Numbered from the stretch's first letter, positions 16,305 to 25,547 are shown. The stretch: DNA of 43,262 nucleotides from Chloroflexota bacterium (GCA_021787985.1 JAJYLG010000021.1:1-43262); one strand, 5' to 3'. Translations and numbers: made by a program. The notes: generated by a model from the sequence alone, not told the origin.

Positions 16305-17621
16305 GTGAACGATGGAGCACCGCCCAGCGCGCGTCGGGAGCAGGCCCCCGGCATGGTATCGGCTGCCGAGCGGGAGCCTTTCCTCGTGATGGCGAAGCCG
16401 GTCGGCCCGATCTGTAACCTCGCCTGCACCTACTGCTACTACCTGGACACGGCCCGGCTCTACGAGCGACCGCACCGGTTCCGGATGAGCGACGAGCTCC
16501 TCGATGCCTACGTTCGGCAGTACATCGAGGCCAGTCCCGGGCCGCTTGTCCACTTCGTCTGGCACGGCGGGGAGCCCACGCTCGCCGGCCTTGGTTTCTT
16601 CCGCCGCGCCGTCGGGCTGCAGCGCCGCTACCTCCCCCAGGGGTGGTCGTGCTGGAACAACCTGCAGACCAACGGCACGCTGCTCGACGAGCAGTGGTGC
16701 GCGTTCCTGGCCGAGGAGCGTTTCGAGGTGGGCCTGAGCGTCGATGGCACGGAGCTGCTCCACGACGCCTATCGCCGAGACCGGAACGGCCGGGGCACCT
16801 ACCAGCGGGTCGCCGCGGCCACGCAGCGGCTGCAGCGGCACGGCGTTCGGCCCGACCTGCTCTGCACGGTGACGCCCGCGGTGGCTCAGGACCCGCTCGG
16901 CGTCTATCGGGCGCTGCGGGCGCTCGGTGGCACGTTCCTCCAGTTCCTGCCCATCGTGCGGCGCGGCCCGGACGGCCAGCCAACCCCCGAGTCCGTCTCT
17001 CCCGACGACTACGGGCGCTTTCTCTGCGCTGTGTTCGACGAGTGGGTGCGGCACGACCTCGGGAAGCTGCAGGTGCAGCTCTTCTTCGAGAGCCTGCGCG
17101 CCTGGGGCGGGGAGACCCCGACGCTCTGCGTCATGGCCCCGACCTGCGGACGCGCGCTCGTGGTCGAGCACGATGGCGCTGTCTACACCTGTGACCATTA
17201 CGTGAACCCTGAGCACCGCCTTGGCGACATCCAGAGCACCCACTTGGGCGCGCTCGCCGATGCGCCCGCCCTGCTTCGGTTCGGAGCGGACAAGCGCGAC
17301 CGTTTGCCCGCTCAGTGCCGGGAGTGTCCTTGGCTGGCCGCGTGTAACGGCGGCTGTCCGAAGGACCGCTTCGCACGAGCGGCGGATGGAGAGCCGGGGC
17401 TGCATTACCTGTGCGCGGGTCTGCGGCGCTTCTTCGCCCACGCGGACGCCCCCTTGCGCCGCCTCGTGGAGCTGGGTCGTCAGAACGCGAGCCCGGCCGC
17501 GGCCATGGCCGCCCTGCGGGAGGAGTCGGCCGCCCCCTGGCGCGCCGTGGGGCGCAATGACCTCTGCCCGTGCGGCAGCGGCCGCAAGGCCAAGCGCTGC
17601 TGCTGGCCCCAGCGGCCGTGA
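16305..17621 (+). CDS. Anaerobic sulfatase-maturase-type radical SAM/SPASM protein with SEC-C tail
   Basis: A 438-residue cytoplasmic radical SAM enzyme. The SAM-binding cluster cysteines are C37, C41 and C44 (GPICNLACTYCYY). VWHGGEPTLAG, NNLQTNGTLL and VGLSVDGTELLHD follow, as in enzymes that oxidize an active-site Cys or Ser of sulfatases to formylglycine. A SPASM domain supplies cysteines for auxiliary clusters (APTCGRALV, YTCDHYV, CRECPWLAACNGGCPKDRF). The last 20 residues are a SEC-C zinc motif (GRNDLCPCGSGRKAKRCCW). GTG 16305 and ATG 16353 are both possible starts. No sulfatase gene is in the window, so its substrate must be elsewhere. Confidence 0.88.
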   Translation: MNDGAPPSARREQAPGMVSAAEREPFLVMAKPVGPICNLACTYCYYLDTARLYERPHRFRMSDELLDAYVRQYIEASPGPLVHFVWHGGEPTLAGLGFFRRAVGLQRRYLPQGWSCWNNLQTNGTLLDEQWCAFLAEERFEVGLSVDGTELLHDAYRRDRNGRGTYQRVAAATQRLQRHGVRPDLLCTVTPAVAQDPLGVYRALRALGGTFLQFLPIVRRGPDGQPTPESVSPDDYGRFLCAVFDEWVRHDLGKLQVQLFFESLRAWGGETPTLCVMAPTCGRALVVEHDGAVYTCDHYVNPEHRLGDIQSTHLGALADAPALLRFGADKRDRLPAQCRECPWLAACNGGCPKDRFARAADGEPGLHYLCAGLRRFFAHADAPLRRLVELGRQNASPAAAMAALREESAAPWRAVGRNDLCPCGSGRKAKRCCWPQRP

Positions 17622-17777
17622 CCACGTGTCACCGCCCTACCGAAGAAGCGGCGACGCGCACGACACGCCGGCGGCTTCCGATGGGGCCGGTACGGGAAGC
17701 GTCCTTGTCTCTCCCCTCTCGTGCCGCTCCGCAAGGCGTCGCAGGTCGCGCTCCGCCACGGTGCGCTCGGCGGGCGA

Positions 17778-17814
17778 CGGCGGAGCGCAAGGCCTGCTGC
17801 CCGGCGCTCCGCCG
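17778..17814. terminator. Long hairpin between converging genes
   Basis: CGGCGGAGCGC pairs perfectly with GCGCTCCGCCG, an 11-bp stem around a 15-base loop that can itself form GGC/GCC pairs. It stands between the stop of the radical SAM gene (17621) and the stop of the beta-helix gene (17830). There is no T tract, so it may act by structure or assist Rho. Confidence 0.5.
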
Positions 17815-17829
17815 ATAGGTGTGCCCGTT

Positions 17830-18936
17830 CTACTGACCCGGAGGCGCGGAACCTCCGCTGCTCGGCGTGGGGTTGCCGCCAACCGGTGTGGTGACGTTGC
17901 TACCGCCGACGGTATAGATGAACCACCCCGCCGTGTTCTTCAGCCAGACCCCGTACGTCTCGTTGCTTATCCGGTTGAGCAACACCGCGGTGCCGGTCAC
18001 AGGCTCGACCTCGCCCATGACCAGGACCCCGGCCGTGCCGTCCGATGGACCTACCGCCTTGCCCCAGCCCGTGTTGCTAATCGTGTTCTCGAGGACTGAC
18101 GTTCCAGAGACGACATCGCCCGGCGTGTTGCTATGGACGATGACCCCGGACAAGAAGGTGCCGTTGATCGTGTTGAAGGCCACGATGTTGTCCGTGGCGG
18201 ACGTGTGGGGTGAGTCGGCTGCCACCACGATGCCACCCACCGCCGGCGGGAAGACCCCAACCTGCCCGGTGACGGTATTGTGCTCGATCACATTCTGCGA
18301 GACCCCGCCGCCCGGATTGTAGGCAGCCACGACGATGCCGCAACCATTGAGGTTGCCGAACACCGTGTTATCCACGACCTGGTTGCCAACGCTCGCCACG
18401 GGGGTCGAGCTGGTCGGCTGCAGCGCGCCAACCGGGATCGGACCGTCGTCGAAGACGCCGATGCCGCCGTCAGCGGTATTCTGGGTGACCCAGTTGTGCT
18501 TCACCACCACGTTGCTGGTCCCCACGAGCTGCAATGCCTTGTCCTCGTTGATGCAGTCCGTCATGACCTTCGGCGGCTCACAGCCGGTGTGGTGATTCGC
18601 TCCGTTCGCGGTGACGATGCTGTCCTCGACCGTGATGCCGGACGTGTCCTGGATCATGATGCCGTGGTCGTGGGCGCCGCTGACGATCGCACCCGCGATG
18701 CTCACATCTGTCACTCCCGGGCCCACGTAGACACCGATGTCGCAGCCGGTGGCGTCCACCATGCCGGTGACGGACTGCCCATTCGTGGCGACCACGCGGG
18801 CTGTCAGCCCGGTGCTGCCGGCCGGCAGACACGAAGCGGCCGAGACCATCGCCGCTCTTCCAAGCATGGCTGACCCGACCGCGAAGGCCATCGCCGCGAC
18901 TGCCAGCGCGGCGAGCCCGAACCTCCCCGATATCAT
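17830..18936 (-). CDS. Secreted right-handed parallel beta-helix protein
   Basis: A 368-residue exported protein. Residues 1-34 form a signal peptide (FGLAALAVAAMAFAVGSAML...VSA). The rest consists of short Asn/Val/Gly-rich rungs: SGITVEDSIVTANGA, SNVVVKHNWVTQNTADGG, GNQVVDNTVFGNLNG, QNVIEHNTVTGQ, TDNIVAFNTINGT and GTSVLENTISNTG. Such rungs are typical of NosD/pectate-lyase-like beta-helices. The C-terminus is a Gly/Pro/Ser tail. The family includes polysaccharide-active enzymes and surface structural proteins; no catalytic motif tells which this is. It stands alone, converging on the radical SAM gene. Confidence 0.85.
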   Translation of the reverse strand: MISGRFGLAALAVAAMAFAVGSAMLGRAAMVSAASCLPAGSTGLTARVVATNGQSVTGMVDATGCDIGVYVGPGVTDVSIAGAIVSGAHDHGIMIQDTSGITVEDSIVTANGANHHTGCEPPKVMTDCINEDKALQLVGTSNVVVKHNWVTQNTADGGIGVFDDGPIPVGALQPTSSTPVASVGNQVVDNTVFGNLNGCGIVVAAYNPGGGVSQNVIEHNTVTGQVGVFPPAVGGIVVAADSPHTSATDNIVAFNTINGTFLSGVIVHSNTPGDVVSGTSVLENTISNTGWGKAVGPSDGTAGVLVMGEVEPVTGTAVLLNRISNETYGVWLKNTAGWFIYTVGGSNVTTPVGGNPTPSSGGSAPPGQ

Positions 18937-19422
18937 TGGATCTTCCTCTCCTCAGCGTGCTCTGTTGCAGCTTGGGGCGAGAACCCGGCACCAGGACCAA
19001 GGACCGCACGCCGGTTACCTCCCATCGCCTGACACGCGAACACCCCCGAGGCGAACCGTGCTGGTCTGCCACCAGCCGCCCAGGCCGCCGCCCGCTGTGC
19101 GTCACCTCCTCTCAGCAAGAGAACCGTGGGCTGGCCCGGCGTCGTGCGCCCCGGTCAGAAGTCTCCGGCGGCTCGCCGCTCCTGACAATGAGAAACGCCC
19201 GAATGGTACGACAACTTGACAGTTGTTAACCGGGGAGGCACGAGACCACCGGCACAAAGAGGGTCCTGCTCGGGTCGCGTCTACCTCGCTACGCCCGGCC
19301 CCGTCCCGGCCATCGGTCGCCGCTCTGCACCTTGCGCCGCACTGCCACACATGCGCCCGGCCTGCCTCGGAGTGCGCCGGCGGCGATCCCGTGAAGGAGC
19401 ACGCACCCGGACGGGGACGCGC
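18937..19422. other. Intergenic region of 486 bases
   Basis: This is the upstream region of the beta-helix gene and the downstream region of the SDR gene. No ORF here has a convincing start or composition. It contains a perfect 6-bp-arm palindrome at 19210-19225, listed separately, and otherwise nothing I can name. Confidence 0.5.
19210..19225. promoter_or_regulatory. Perfect palindrome, possible operator
   Basis: ACAACTTGACAGTTGT: arms ACAACT/AGTTGT around TGAC, in a locally AT-richer patch about 275 bases upstream of the beta-helix gene. TTGACA on the plus strand lacks a matching -10. Its role is unknown. Confidence 0.3.
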
Positions 19423-20178
19423 CTACCAGATGAACTCACCACCGTCCACGAAGAGCTCGGCTCCCGTGAGGTATCCGCACTCATCAGAGGCCAGGAATAT
19501 GGCCGCGCCGACCAGGTCTCCGGGTTCGCCCAACCGCCCCAGCGGTATGCGGTTCAAGCGTTTCTGTCGGTATTCCGCGTCAGACAGGGCGTCGCGGTTC
19601 ATGTCGGTCTGGATCACGCCCGGGCAAATGGAGTTCACACGGATCCCGTCGCGTCCGAGCTCGAGGGCCATCTGCTTGGTGAGCATTGCGACGGCCCCTT
19701 TTGAGACACAGTACGCGGTCTGCCCCGGGGCGGCCACACGCTGATACGCCGAAGAGACGTTGATGATGCTGCCATTCCGCCCTGAGGCCAACATGCGCCG
19801 GACCACGGCCTGACTCGTCAGGAGGTAACCTACCACGTTGACCTTGAAGACCCGCTCCAGGTCCTCCGGGCGCAGTTCGAGAAGCGGTGCGCGCAGAATG
19901 ATGCTCGCGTTGTTCACGAGGCAATCGATGCGCCCAAACGCGGTCCATGCGCTGTCGACCAGCCGCTCCACCGCATGCCGGTCTGCCGCGTCGGCCTGCA
20001 CAGCGATCGCTCTTCTGCCCAGCCGCCTGGCCTCGTCCACAACCTGCGCGGCAGCCGCGGCGGATGCGGTGTAGCTGATGGCGACATCCGCTCCCGCGCC
20101 GGCCAGGCCGACGGCAATCGCCCGTCCGATCCCGCGGCTGCCGCCCGTAACCAGCGCGGTCTTGCCCTCGAGTCTCAT
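19423..20178 (-). CDS. SDR-family NAD(P)-dependent oxidoreductase
   Basis: A 251-residue classical short-chain dehydrogenase/reductase. The cofactor-binding motif is TGGSRGIG (residues 11-18). NN-A at 89-91 and the catalytic S143, Y156 and K160 (in VSSAYQ and TAYCVSK) are all present. PCs after the fold include GVIQTDMN and AELFVDGGEFIW at the C-terminus. It resembles 3-oxoacyl-ACP reductase and glucose-dehydrogenase-like SDRs; the substrate cannot be fixed. The start is ATG 20178 with GGAGGAGA four bases upstream. It is the last gene of the minus-strand transport/catabolic locus and may act on the CoA thioester or alcohol made there. Confidence 0.92.
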   Translation of the reverse strand: MRLEGKTALVTGGSRGIGRAIAVGLAGAGADVAISYTASAAAAAQVVDEARRLGRRAIAVQADAADRHAVERLVDSAWTAFGRIDCLVNNASIILRAPLLELRPEDLERVFKVNVVGYLLTSQAVVRRMLASGRNGSIINVSSAYQRVAAPGQTAYCVSKGAVAMLTKQMALELGRDGIRVNSICPGVIQTDMNRDALSDAEYRQKRLNRIPLGRLGEPGDLVGAAIFLASDECGYLTGAELFVDGGEFIW

Positions 20179-20484
20179 CGTCTCTCCTCCGGTCAGAGAA
20201 GTGAGAAGTGGTGCGTCCGGTCTCCGGGACTCCGGATCCCGATAACATGTTTGGCACGAACGAGTCATGCGCCGCATCTGCCGCCAGCGTAGCCCCCGGA
20301 GCATCCCCCAAGTAATGGACACCCCTGGAAGGGCGGCACACCCCGCCCGCGCCGGCCCTCGCGATGCTCCGCGAGGCACCCATGAGGGTATTGCCAGGAA
20401 GCCGGTCAGCTTCCTCGGCGGAATCTACGGCGCCCCCAGGTAACGAAGCGCGCGCGAGCCGATGTCGGCACACACGCCGGCCGG
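20179..20484. other. Intergenic region of 306 bases
   Basis: Separates the LLM gene from the SDR gene, both on the minus strand. No gene, strong hairpin or clear promoter is seen. Because of the gap, the SDR gene may have its own promoter. Confidence 0.5.
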
Positions 20485-21408
20485 CTACGCCAGGCGGCGG
20501 TTCACGGCTTCAGCGACGAACTCGGTCGTTTCCAGGTATCGCGGTCCGCAGTAGGCGAAGATGAAGCCAGTAGCGCCCGCTTCCAGGTACTCGTCGAGGC
20601 GTCGCTCGATCGTTTCCTTCGGTCCGAAAGCTGAGTAAGGCGCGAGCCGAGAGGCGGGTATGCGGTACTGGCGCCTAACGTATCCGTCGGCGGTGCTTAC
20701 CGCCGTCTGTTCGTCCGGTCCGCGCTCGACGTAGACGATGACCAGTACCTCAAGCTCGCCGGAGTCGCGCCCCGCCCGTTGACACTCCTCCCTCAGGATG
20801 ACGAGCTGCTCTCGCAGCCGAGAAGGTGGTGTGAATGCCGCGATCCAGCCCTGACCGGAGTTGGCAACCCTTCGCAAGGCGGCCACGGAGTGGCCCCCGA
20901 AGAGCAGGGGGATCGCTTCCTGCACCGGGCTGGGGGACAGCACGGTCTGGGACAGCTTCCAGGCCGCGCTTTCATGGTCCACAACCTCGCCCCGCAGCAG
21001 CGGCTGCAGCACCCGCAGAGAATCGTCCATACGCTTGCCGCGGGTCCTCGGCTCGATCCCGGTGGCCGAGTAGTCTCCCCCAGCGTCGGTGCCCAGGCCC
21101 AGCCCGAGAACAAGCCTGCCGCCGCACAAGTGATCAATGGTCGCTGCCGCTTTGGCTACAAGCACTGGATGGCGCAGTGGAAGCAACAGGACAGAAGTAC
21201 CCAGTCTCGCGGTACGAGTGGCGACTGCCAGCGCTGAGAGCACACAAAGGGAGTCCAGCGTCGCCTGATGCCACTGTATATGGTCCCCGACCCACAGACT
21301 GTCGAAGCCCAGGTCTTCGGCTCGCGTGGCAAGCTCCAACACGGCTGCCGTGGAGAGCGCATCCGGCGCCTCCATAGTAGGTAGTAGGATCCCGAAACTT
21401 CGCTTCAT
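20485..21408 (-). CDS. LLM-class (luciferase-like) flavin-dependent oxidoreductase
   Basis: A 307-residue TIM-barrel protein of the bacterial-luciferase-like superfamily, which uses FMN or F420. Family features are GILLPTME near the N-terminus, AEDLGFDSLWVGDHI, TRTARLGTSVLLLPLRHPV, GGRLVLGLGLG and IPLLFGGHSVAALRRVA. These match the F420-dependent subgroup slightly better than FMN monooxygenases, but that is an impression. ATG 21408 has no obvious Shine-Dalgarno sequence. It lies 86 bases after the CoA-ligase-like gene and is presumably part of the same pathway. Confidence 0.88.
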   Translation of the reverse strand: MKRSFGILLPTMEAPDALSTAAVLELATRAEDLGFDSLWVGDHIQWHQATLDSLCVLSALAVATRTARLGTSVLLLPLRHPVLVAKAAATIDHLCGGRLVLGLGLGTDAGGDYSATGIEPRTRGKRMDDSLRVLQPLLRGEVVDHESAAWKLSQTVLSPSPVQEAIPLLFGGHSVAALRRVANSGQGWIAAFTPPSRLREQLVILREECQRAGRDSGELEVLVIVYVERGPDEQTAVSTADGYVRRQYRIPASRLAPYSAFGPKETIERRLDEYLEAGATGFIFAYCGPRYLETTEFVAEAVNRRLA

Positions 21409-21494
21409 TCTACGTTGATGTCTCCGGCATTGCCGAAGGCGCGGCCGTCAACCTTTTCGTATTTGATATCTCGGGCCTTCAAACCGTCCTCCTG

Positions 21495-22943
21495 CTAGTA
21501 GTGGCGCTCGTAGCCGGGCCGGCGGTCGAGCAGACGCCGCACTTTCCCCTCACGGCCGTAGTTTGTCAGGTCGGCAAGGGTGCCGGGCGGCACAGGTTCG
21601 ACTGTTACCCGTGCTCCGAGGTCTACCTTGAGTCGCTCTTCCAGGTCTCTCCGCATTGCCGCCGCATCCACGGACTCTTCGCGGTACTCGACGCGGACCG
21701 TCATCTCGTCGCGGACGTCTCCACCCTCGCCCACACGGTCGACCACGCATAGCCACTGACCCGTGCTGCGCTGATCCGACTGGACGGCGTTGAGGCAGGC
21801 CATAGGGTATATGTTGATGCCTCTCAGCTTCACCATGTCATCACTGCGGCCCATGAAGTGGTCCATACGTAGGAAGTAGCTCCCGCAGGCGCACCGCTCC
21901 CGAGGGAAGAACCGCACCAGGTCCATGAGATTGTAGCGGATGAGCGGCGGATGCTGACGGTACAACGACGTGGCGACGAGGTTGCCGGTCTGACCGTGGG
22001 GCAGAATCTCGCCAGTGTCTATGTCAGCCACTTCCAAGAAGAGCGTGTCCTCGTTGACGTGCAGGCCGGCCTGGGCCGGGCACTCGAAGGAAGCGACGCC
22101 AATCTCGTGGGTGCCGTAGTTGTCGAAGACGTCACAGCCCCAAGCCGCTTCCAGCTCCCGCCTCAGCGATCCCTCCGTGTCCGGTCCGAGGTAGGTGCTC
22201 AGGAGCTTGGTCTTCATGCTCCTTGGGTCGATGCCCATCTCTGTGGCGGTCTGGGCCAGGTGAAGCAGGTACTCCGGAAAGGCGCCCCAGATGTTCGTCC
22301 CCCAGGCGACGGCTTCCTCAACTTGTCGACGGCTGGCCGTCACCACGCCGCTGCCTGTGGTGATGGGCACGATGCCCAGGTAGTAGTGGCAGGCTTGGTA
22401 GTACACCCAGCCCAGGTTGGCGGTAGACAGCGTCGCCGGGATCTGCATCACATCGCCCGGCCGCGCTCCCTGGATGAAGAGGGCCCTGGCCGTCTGGATC
22501 GCCTGCACCTCCCACTCCAAAGGCCCGAAGAAGGTAGGCCGAGGCCGGCCGGTGGTGCCGCCGCTGCTCTGCAGCTTCAGCGGCTTCGTGGCCGCGTCCC
22601 TGGCGGTCACGCCCTGGTGGAGTCCAAAGGGAGGGTCCTTCTCGATGGCGTCCTTGAAGTCATAGACAGTGACAACCGGAAGCTTCGGGAGGTCGTCCAG
22701 GCTCTTGATGTCCTCCGGCTTGACGCCAGCTCCCTGCCACTTCTGCCTGTAGAAAGGGTTCCGCCAGGCCGTCTCCATGACCTCCGAGAATAGCTTGTTC
22801 TGGTAGTCGCGGATCCGTTCCGGCGGCCACAGGTACATCTGCTCGACAAACGCATCGGGGGGCGGGTGCCGCCGATAAATGGCCTCGAAATCGGTGGTCC
22901 GGTAGTAGTTCGGAAGGGTGACACGCGGTGCTCGCGTCGTCAT
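21495..22943 (-). CDS. Phenylacetate-CoA ligase family (PaaK-like) adenylate-forming enzyme
   Basis: A 482-residue member of the ANL superfamily, PaaK branch. It probably activates an aromatic or other organic acid with ATP and coenzyme A. The ATP-binding loop is QSSGGTTGRP (residues 125-134). The adenylate motif YGTHEIG lies at 276-282, and the hinge motif GRSDDMVKLRG at 365-375. A CACG pair of cysteines at 351-354 may bind metal, as in some relatives. ATG 22943 has AGGAGG six bases upstream and overlaps the livF stop as ATGA. Tight coupling to an ABC importer suggests that it activates the imported compound. The exact substrate is unknown. Confidence 0.88.
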   Translation of the reverse strand: MTTRAPRVTLPNYYRTTDFEAIYRRHPPPDAFVEQMYLWPPERIRDYQNKLFSEVMETAWRNPFYRQKWQGAGVKPEDIKSLDDLPKLPVVTVYDFKDAIEKDPPFGLHQGVTARDAATKPLKLQSSGGTTGRPRPTFFGPLEWEVQAIQTARALFIQGARPGDVMQIPATLSTANLGWVYYQACHYYLGIVPITTGSGVVTASRRQVEEAVAWGTNIWGAFPEYLLHLAQTATEMGIDPRSMKTKLLSTYLGPDTEGSLRRELEAAWGCDVFDNYGTHEIGVASFECPAQAGLHVNEDTLFLEVADIDTGEILPHGQTGNLVATSLYRQHPPLIRYNLMDLVRFFPRERCACGSYFLRMDHFMGRSDDMVKLRGINIYPMACLNAVQSDQRSTGQWLCVVDRVGEGGDVRDEMTVRVEYREESVDAAAMRRDLEERLKVDLGARVTVEPVPPGTLADLTNYGREGKVRRLLDRRPGYERHY

Positions 22944-23677
22944 GGCGCGCCTCCTGGATCGTCTGTTATGCCCAGATACGCCGCTGTGATTGACTCTCGT
23001 TGGAGAAGCTCGTCCCGGCTCCCTCTGTCCACGATCTCTCCGGCCTCGATGACGTAAGCTCGCGACGCAAGATCCAGTGCCATGGGCACGTTCTGCTCCA
23101 CCAGGAGGACGGACGTGCCGTCCTGGCTGATCTCCTGGATGATCTCCGCAACCTCCTCGACGATCTTCGGCGCCAGGCCCAGCGAGGGCTCATCAAGGAT
23201 CAGGACCTCAGGACGGGCCATCAGGGTGCGGGCGATGGTAAGCATTTGCTGCTCGCCACCGCTGAGCTGCCCGGCACGCTGACGCAGCCGCTCGCGCAGT
23301 CTGGGGAAGCGGTCCAGCATTTTCTGCAACATCGAGTCGCGGCCGGGGCGAGCGCGTCTGCTGTAGCCGCCGAGGAGCAGGTTGTCGGCCACGGAGAGGT
23401 CGGGGAAGAGCTGGCGTCCCTGAGGGATGAGGCCCAGCCCCAGCTCCAGCACCCGGTACGCCGGCATCCCCGTGATGTCTCTGCCGCGGAATCGTATCGT
23501 GCCGGAGATGGGCCTGAGCAGGCCCGCGATGGCCGAGACCAGTGTGGTCTTGCCGGCCCCGTTGGGGCCGATCAGGGCCACTACCTCTCCCTGGCGGATC
23601 GCAAGGGAGGCATCCCTTACCGCCGTGAGCCGCCCGTATCCTACCGTTACCGCGTCCAGCTCGAGAACGGACGTCAT
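22940..23677 (-). CDS. livF: Branched-chain-type ABC importer, ATP-binding protein LivF
   Basis: A 245-residue cytoplasmic ATPase of the HAAT (LivF) family. Walker A is GPNGAGKTT (37-45), followed by the family's IPQGRQLFPDLSV, signature QLSGGEQQML, Walker B VLILDEPSLGLAP and the switch histidine region replaced by LLVEQNVPMAL, as usual for LivF. It pairs with LivG to drive LivH/LivM. ATG 23677 overlaps the livG stop (ATGA), and its own stop overlaps the ligase gene. The substrate of this importer class may be an amino acid, amide, urea or aromatic acid. Confidence 0.95.
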   Translation of the reverse strand: MTSVLELDAVTVGYGRLTAVRDASLAIRQGEVVALIGPNGAGKTTLVSAIAGLLRPISGTIRFRGRDITGMPAYRVLELGLGLIPQGRQLFPDLSVADNLLLGGYSRRARPGRDSMLQKMLDRFPRLRERLRQRAGQLSGGEQQMLTIARTLMARPEVLILDEPSLGLAPKIVEEVAEIIQEISQDGTSVLLVEQNVPMALDLASRAYVIEAGEIVDRGSRDELLQRESITAAYLGITDDPGGAP

Positions 23678-24456
23678 GGCGAAGCCGCCTTCTCCCTCTT
23701 GGTGCCGAGGTAGACTTCGCGTACGCGCTGGTCACTTGCGACCTGCGCCGGGGACCCTTCTGCGATCGTCCTGCCCTGGTTCAAGACTACGATACGGCCG
23801 CACGCGGACATCACGGCTCTCATGTTGTGCTCAACCAGGAGAACACCGAGTCCCTTGCCAACGAGGCCACGGATGACATTGAGCACTTCTTCCTGGTCGC
23901 CGCGGGCGAGACCTGCCAACGGTTCGTCCAGGAGCAGCATCTTGGGCTCCGCCGCCAAAGCGATGGCGAGGCTCAACAGCCTTTGATGCCCCAGAGAAAG
24001 AGCTTGCGCCTCCGCTGGGGCTTGTTCCCGAAGGCCACACTCTTCGAGGATGGCAAGGGCACGGTCCCGAATCTCTCGCTCCTGCCGCCGGTTTGAGTTC
24101 AGCGGTAAGAGCGAGCGGAGAAACCCGGCCCTGAACCTCAGGTGGCTGCCCAGCATCACGTTGTCGAGGGCGGACAGCCGTCCAAATAAGTTGACAGCCT
24201 GGAAAGTGCGGACCAGGCCCGCGGCCGCGACCACGTGCGGTGGCTTGCCGGTAAGATCGGTGTCGCCAAGCTTCACGCGGCCGTGGGTGGGCTTCATGAC
24301 ACCGGCCACCACGTTGAGAAGGGTCGACTTGCCGGCGCCGTTTGGTCCGATGAGTCCCACGATCTCGCCTGGATTCAACCGAAGGCTTACCTGCTGAAGC
24401 GCCACGAGGCCCCCGAAGCGCCGCGTAACACTCTCGGCCACGAGGGGAGAGCTCAC
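23674..24456 (-). CDS. livG: Branched-chain-type ABC importer, ATP-binding protein LivG
   Basis: A 260-residue ATPase. Walker A GPNGAGKST lies at 37-45. GLVRTFQAVNLFGRLSALDN is the LivG Q-loop region. The signature is LSLGHQRLLSLA and Walker B is MLLLDEPLAGL. The GLGVLLVEHNM switch is present. The start is GTG 24456, which overlaps the livM stop as GTGA and has GGAG nine bases upstream; the open frame continues upstream, but only as a shadow of livM. Confidence 0.95.
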   Translation of the reverse strand: MSSPLVAESVTRRFGGLVALQQVSLRLNPGEIVGLIGPNGAGKSTLLNVVAGVMKPTHGRVKLGDTDLTGKPPHVVAAAGLVRTFQAVNLFGRLSALDNVMLGSHLRFRAGFLRSLLPLNSNRRQEREIRDRALAILEECGLREQAPAEAQALSLGHQRLLSLAIALAAEPKMLLLDEPLAGLARGDQEEVLNVIRGLVGKGLGVLLVEHNMRAVMSACGRIVVLNQGRTIAEGSPAQVASDQRVREVYLGTKREKAASP

Positions 24457-25547
24457 TCCTCCCTTCTCCTCCGCCAAGCTGCGCTCGACATCGCCTGCAG
24501 CCGGACCTTCCAAGCCGTGCGAGCGACTGACCGGGGCAGGCGCCCGGATCCCTTGGTGATCCGTCCAGGAACCGACACCAGACCTCCCTGGACGAAGAGC
24601 ATCACCACGACCAGCACCAGGCCGTAAGCCAACTGCTCCAGGGTCCCGAAGCGCCGGAGCCACTCACCCAGCACGGTTATGACACTCGCCCCCAGCATCG
24701 GTCCCAGTATGTGTCCGACTCCGCCGACGACCGTGTACACCACGACCAGCACCGCGCGTGTGAGCCCGAAGTCGGTGGGGAAGACCACGAGGTTCATGTA
24801 CGCGTAGATGCTCCCGGCCAGCCCCGCTAGACCCGTGCTGGTGAGAAAAATCAGCATCCGGTATCGGAAGGAACTGATCCCCACTGATTCCGCCAGGGAA
24901 TCGGACTGGCTCAGGGCCCGCAGGACGAGACCGTTGCGGGAGGACACAATCCGCCAGATCAGGGTCACCGTCAGGAGCATGAGGCCGAGGGTCAGGTAGT
25001 AGTAGCCGCTCGGGGAAGCCAGGTTCACGGAGGCGCCGAGCACCGGCAGCACGGGGGGGCGAGGAACGCCGGTGAGGCCGTTCGTACCGCCGAACTGATC
25101 CTTGAAGAAGCTGGTGAAAAACAGCCTCGTCACTTCCAGGAAGGCGAACGATACCAGGAAGAAGTAGCTGCCCCGCAGCCGCAGGGTGGCGTAGCCGATG
25201 ACAACGCCGACCACCAGCGCCGCCACGACGGACGCCGGGACGGCAGCCCACATGCTCCAATGCCCGTGGATCGCCAGGGCCGCCGTCGTGTACGCGCCGA
25301 TCCCGACAAAAGCGATCTGCGTCATGTTCAGCAAGCCGGTAAGGTACACAGCCCAGAAGCCTACCGCCAGGGCGACGTTGAAGAACAGCGTGGAAGCCAC
25401 CCGTAGCTGGTAGTTGTTGCCGCCAAGGGACGGGAACGACAGCAAGGCAACGCAGATGACAGCCGCGACGGTTATCCCAAGCGCCGATAGCGGCAAGGAT
25501 CCAGCCGTGAGCTTCCCGGGCGGTGTCGCTTCGACACCCTCACACAT
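24453..25547 (-). CDS. livM: Branched-chain-type ABC importer permease LivM
   Basis: A 364-residue inner-membrane permease with about ten hydrophobic helices. LivM features are VGFWAVYLTGLLNMTQIAFVG (given in part: YLTGLLNMTQIAF), the EAA-like loop LRALSQSDSLAESVGISSF, and VYTVVGGVGHILGPMLGA. The C-terminus has a 40-residue basic tail (ITKGSGRLPRSVARTAWK) absent from most relatives. It starts at ATG 25547, 16 bases after livH, and its stop overlaps livG. Confidence 0.94.
   Translation of the reverse strand: MCEGVEATPPGKLTAGSLPLSALGITVAAVICVALLSFPSLGGNNYQLRVASTLFFNVALAVGFWAVYLTGLLNMTQIAFVGIGAYTTAALAIHGHWSMWAAVPASVVAALVVGVVIGYATLRLRGSYFFLVSFAFLEVTRLFFTSFFKDQFGGTNGLTGVPRPPVLPVLGASVNLASPSGYYYLTLGLMLLTVTLIWRIVSSRNGLVLRALSQSDSLAESVGISSFRYRMLIFLTSTGLAGLAGSIYAYMNLVVFPTDFGLTRAVLVVVYTVVGGVGHILGPMLGASVITVLGEWLRRFGTLEQLAYGLVLVVVMLFVQGGLVSVPGRITKGSGRLPRSVARTAWKVRLQAMSSAAWRRRREE

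Noticed and set aside
15981-17829. tRNA-Lys as an integration site for the downstream low-G+C cluster
   Set aside because: No integrase and no repeated tRNA 3' end were seen, and the radical SAM gene between them has the host-like composition.
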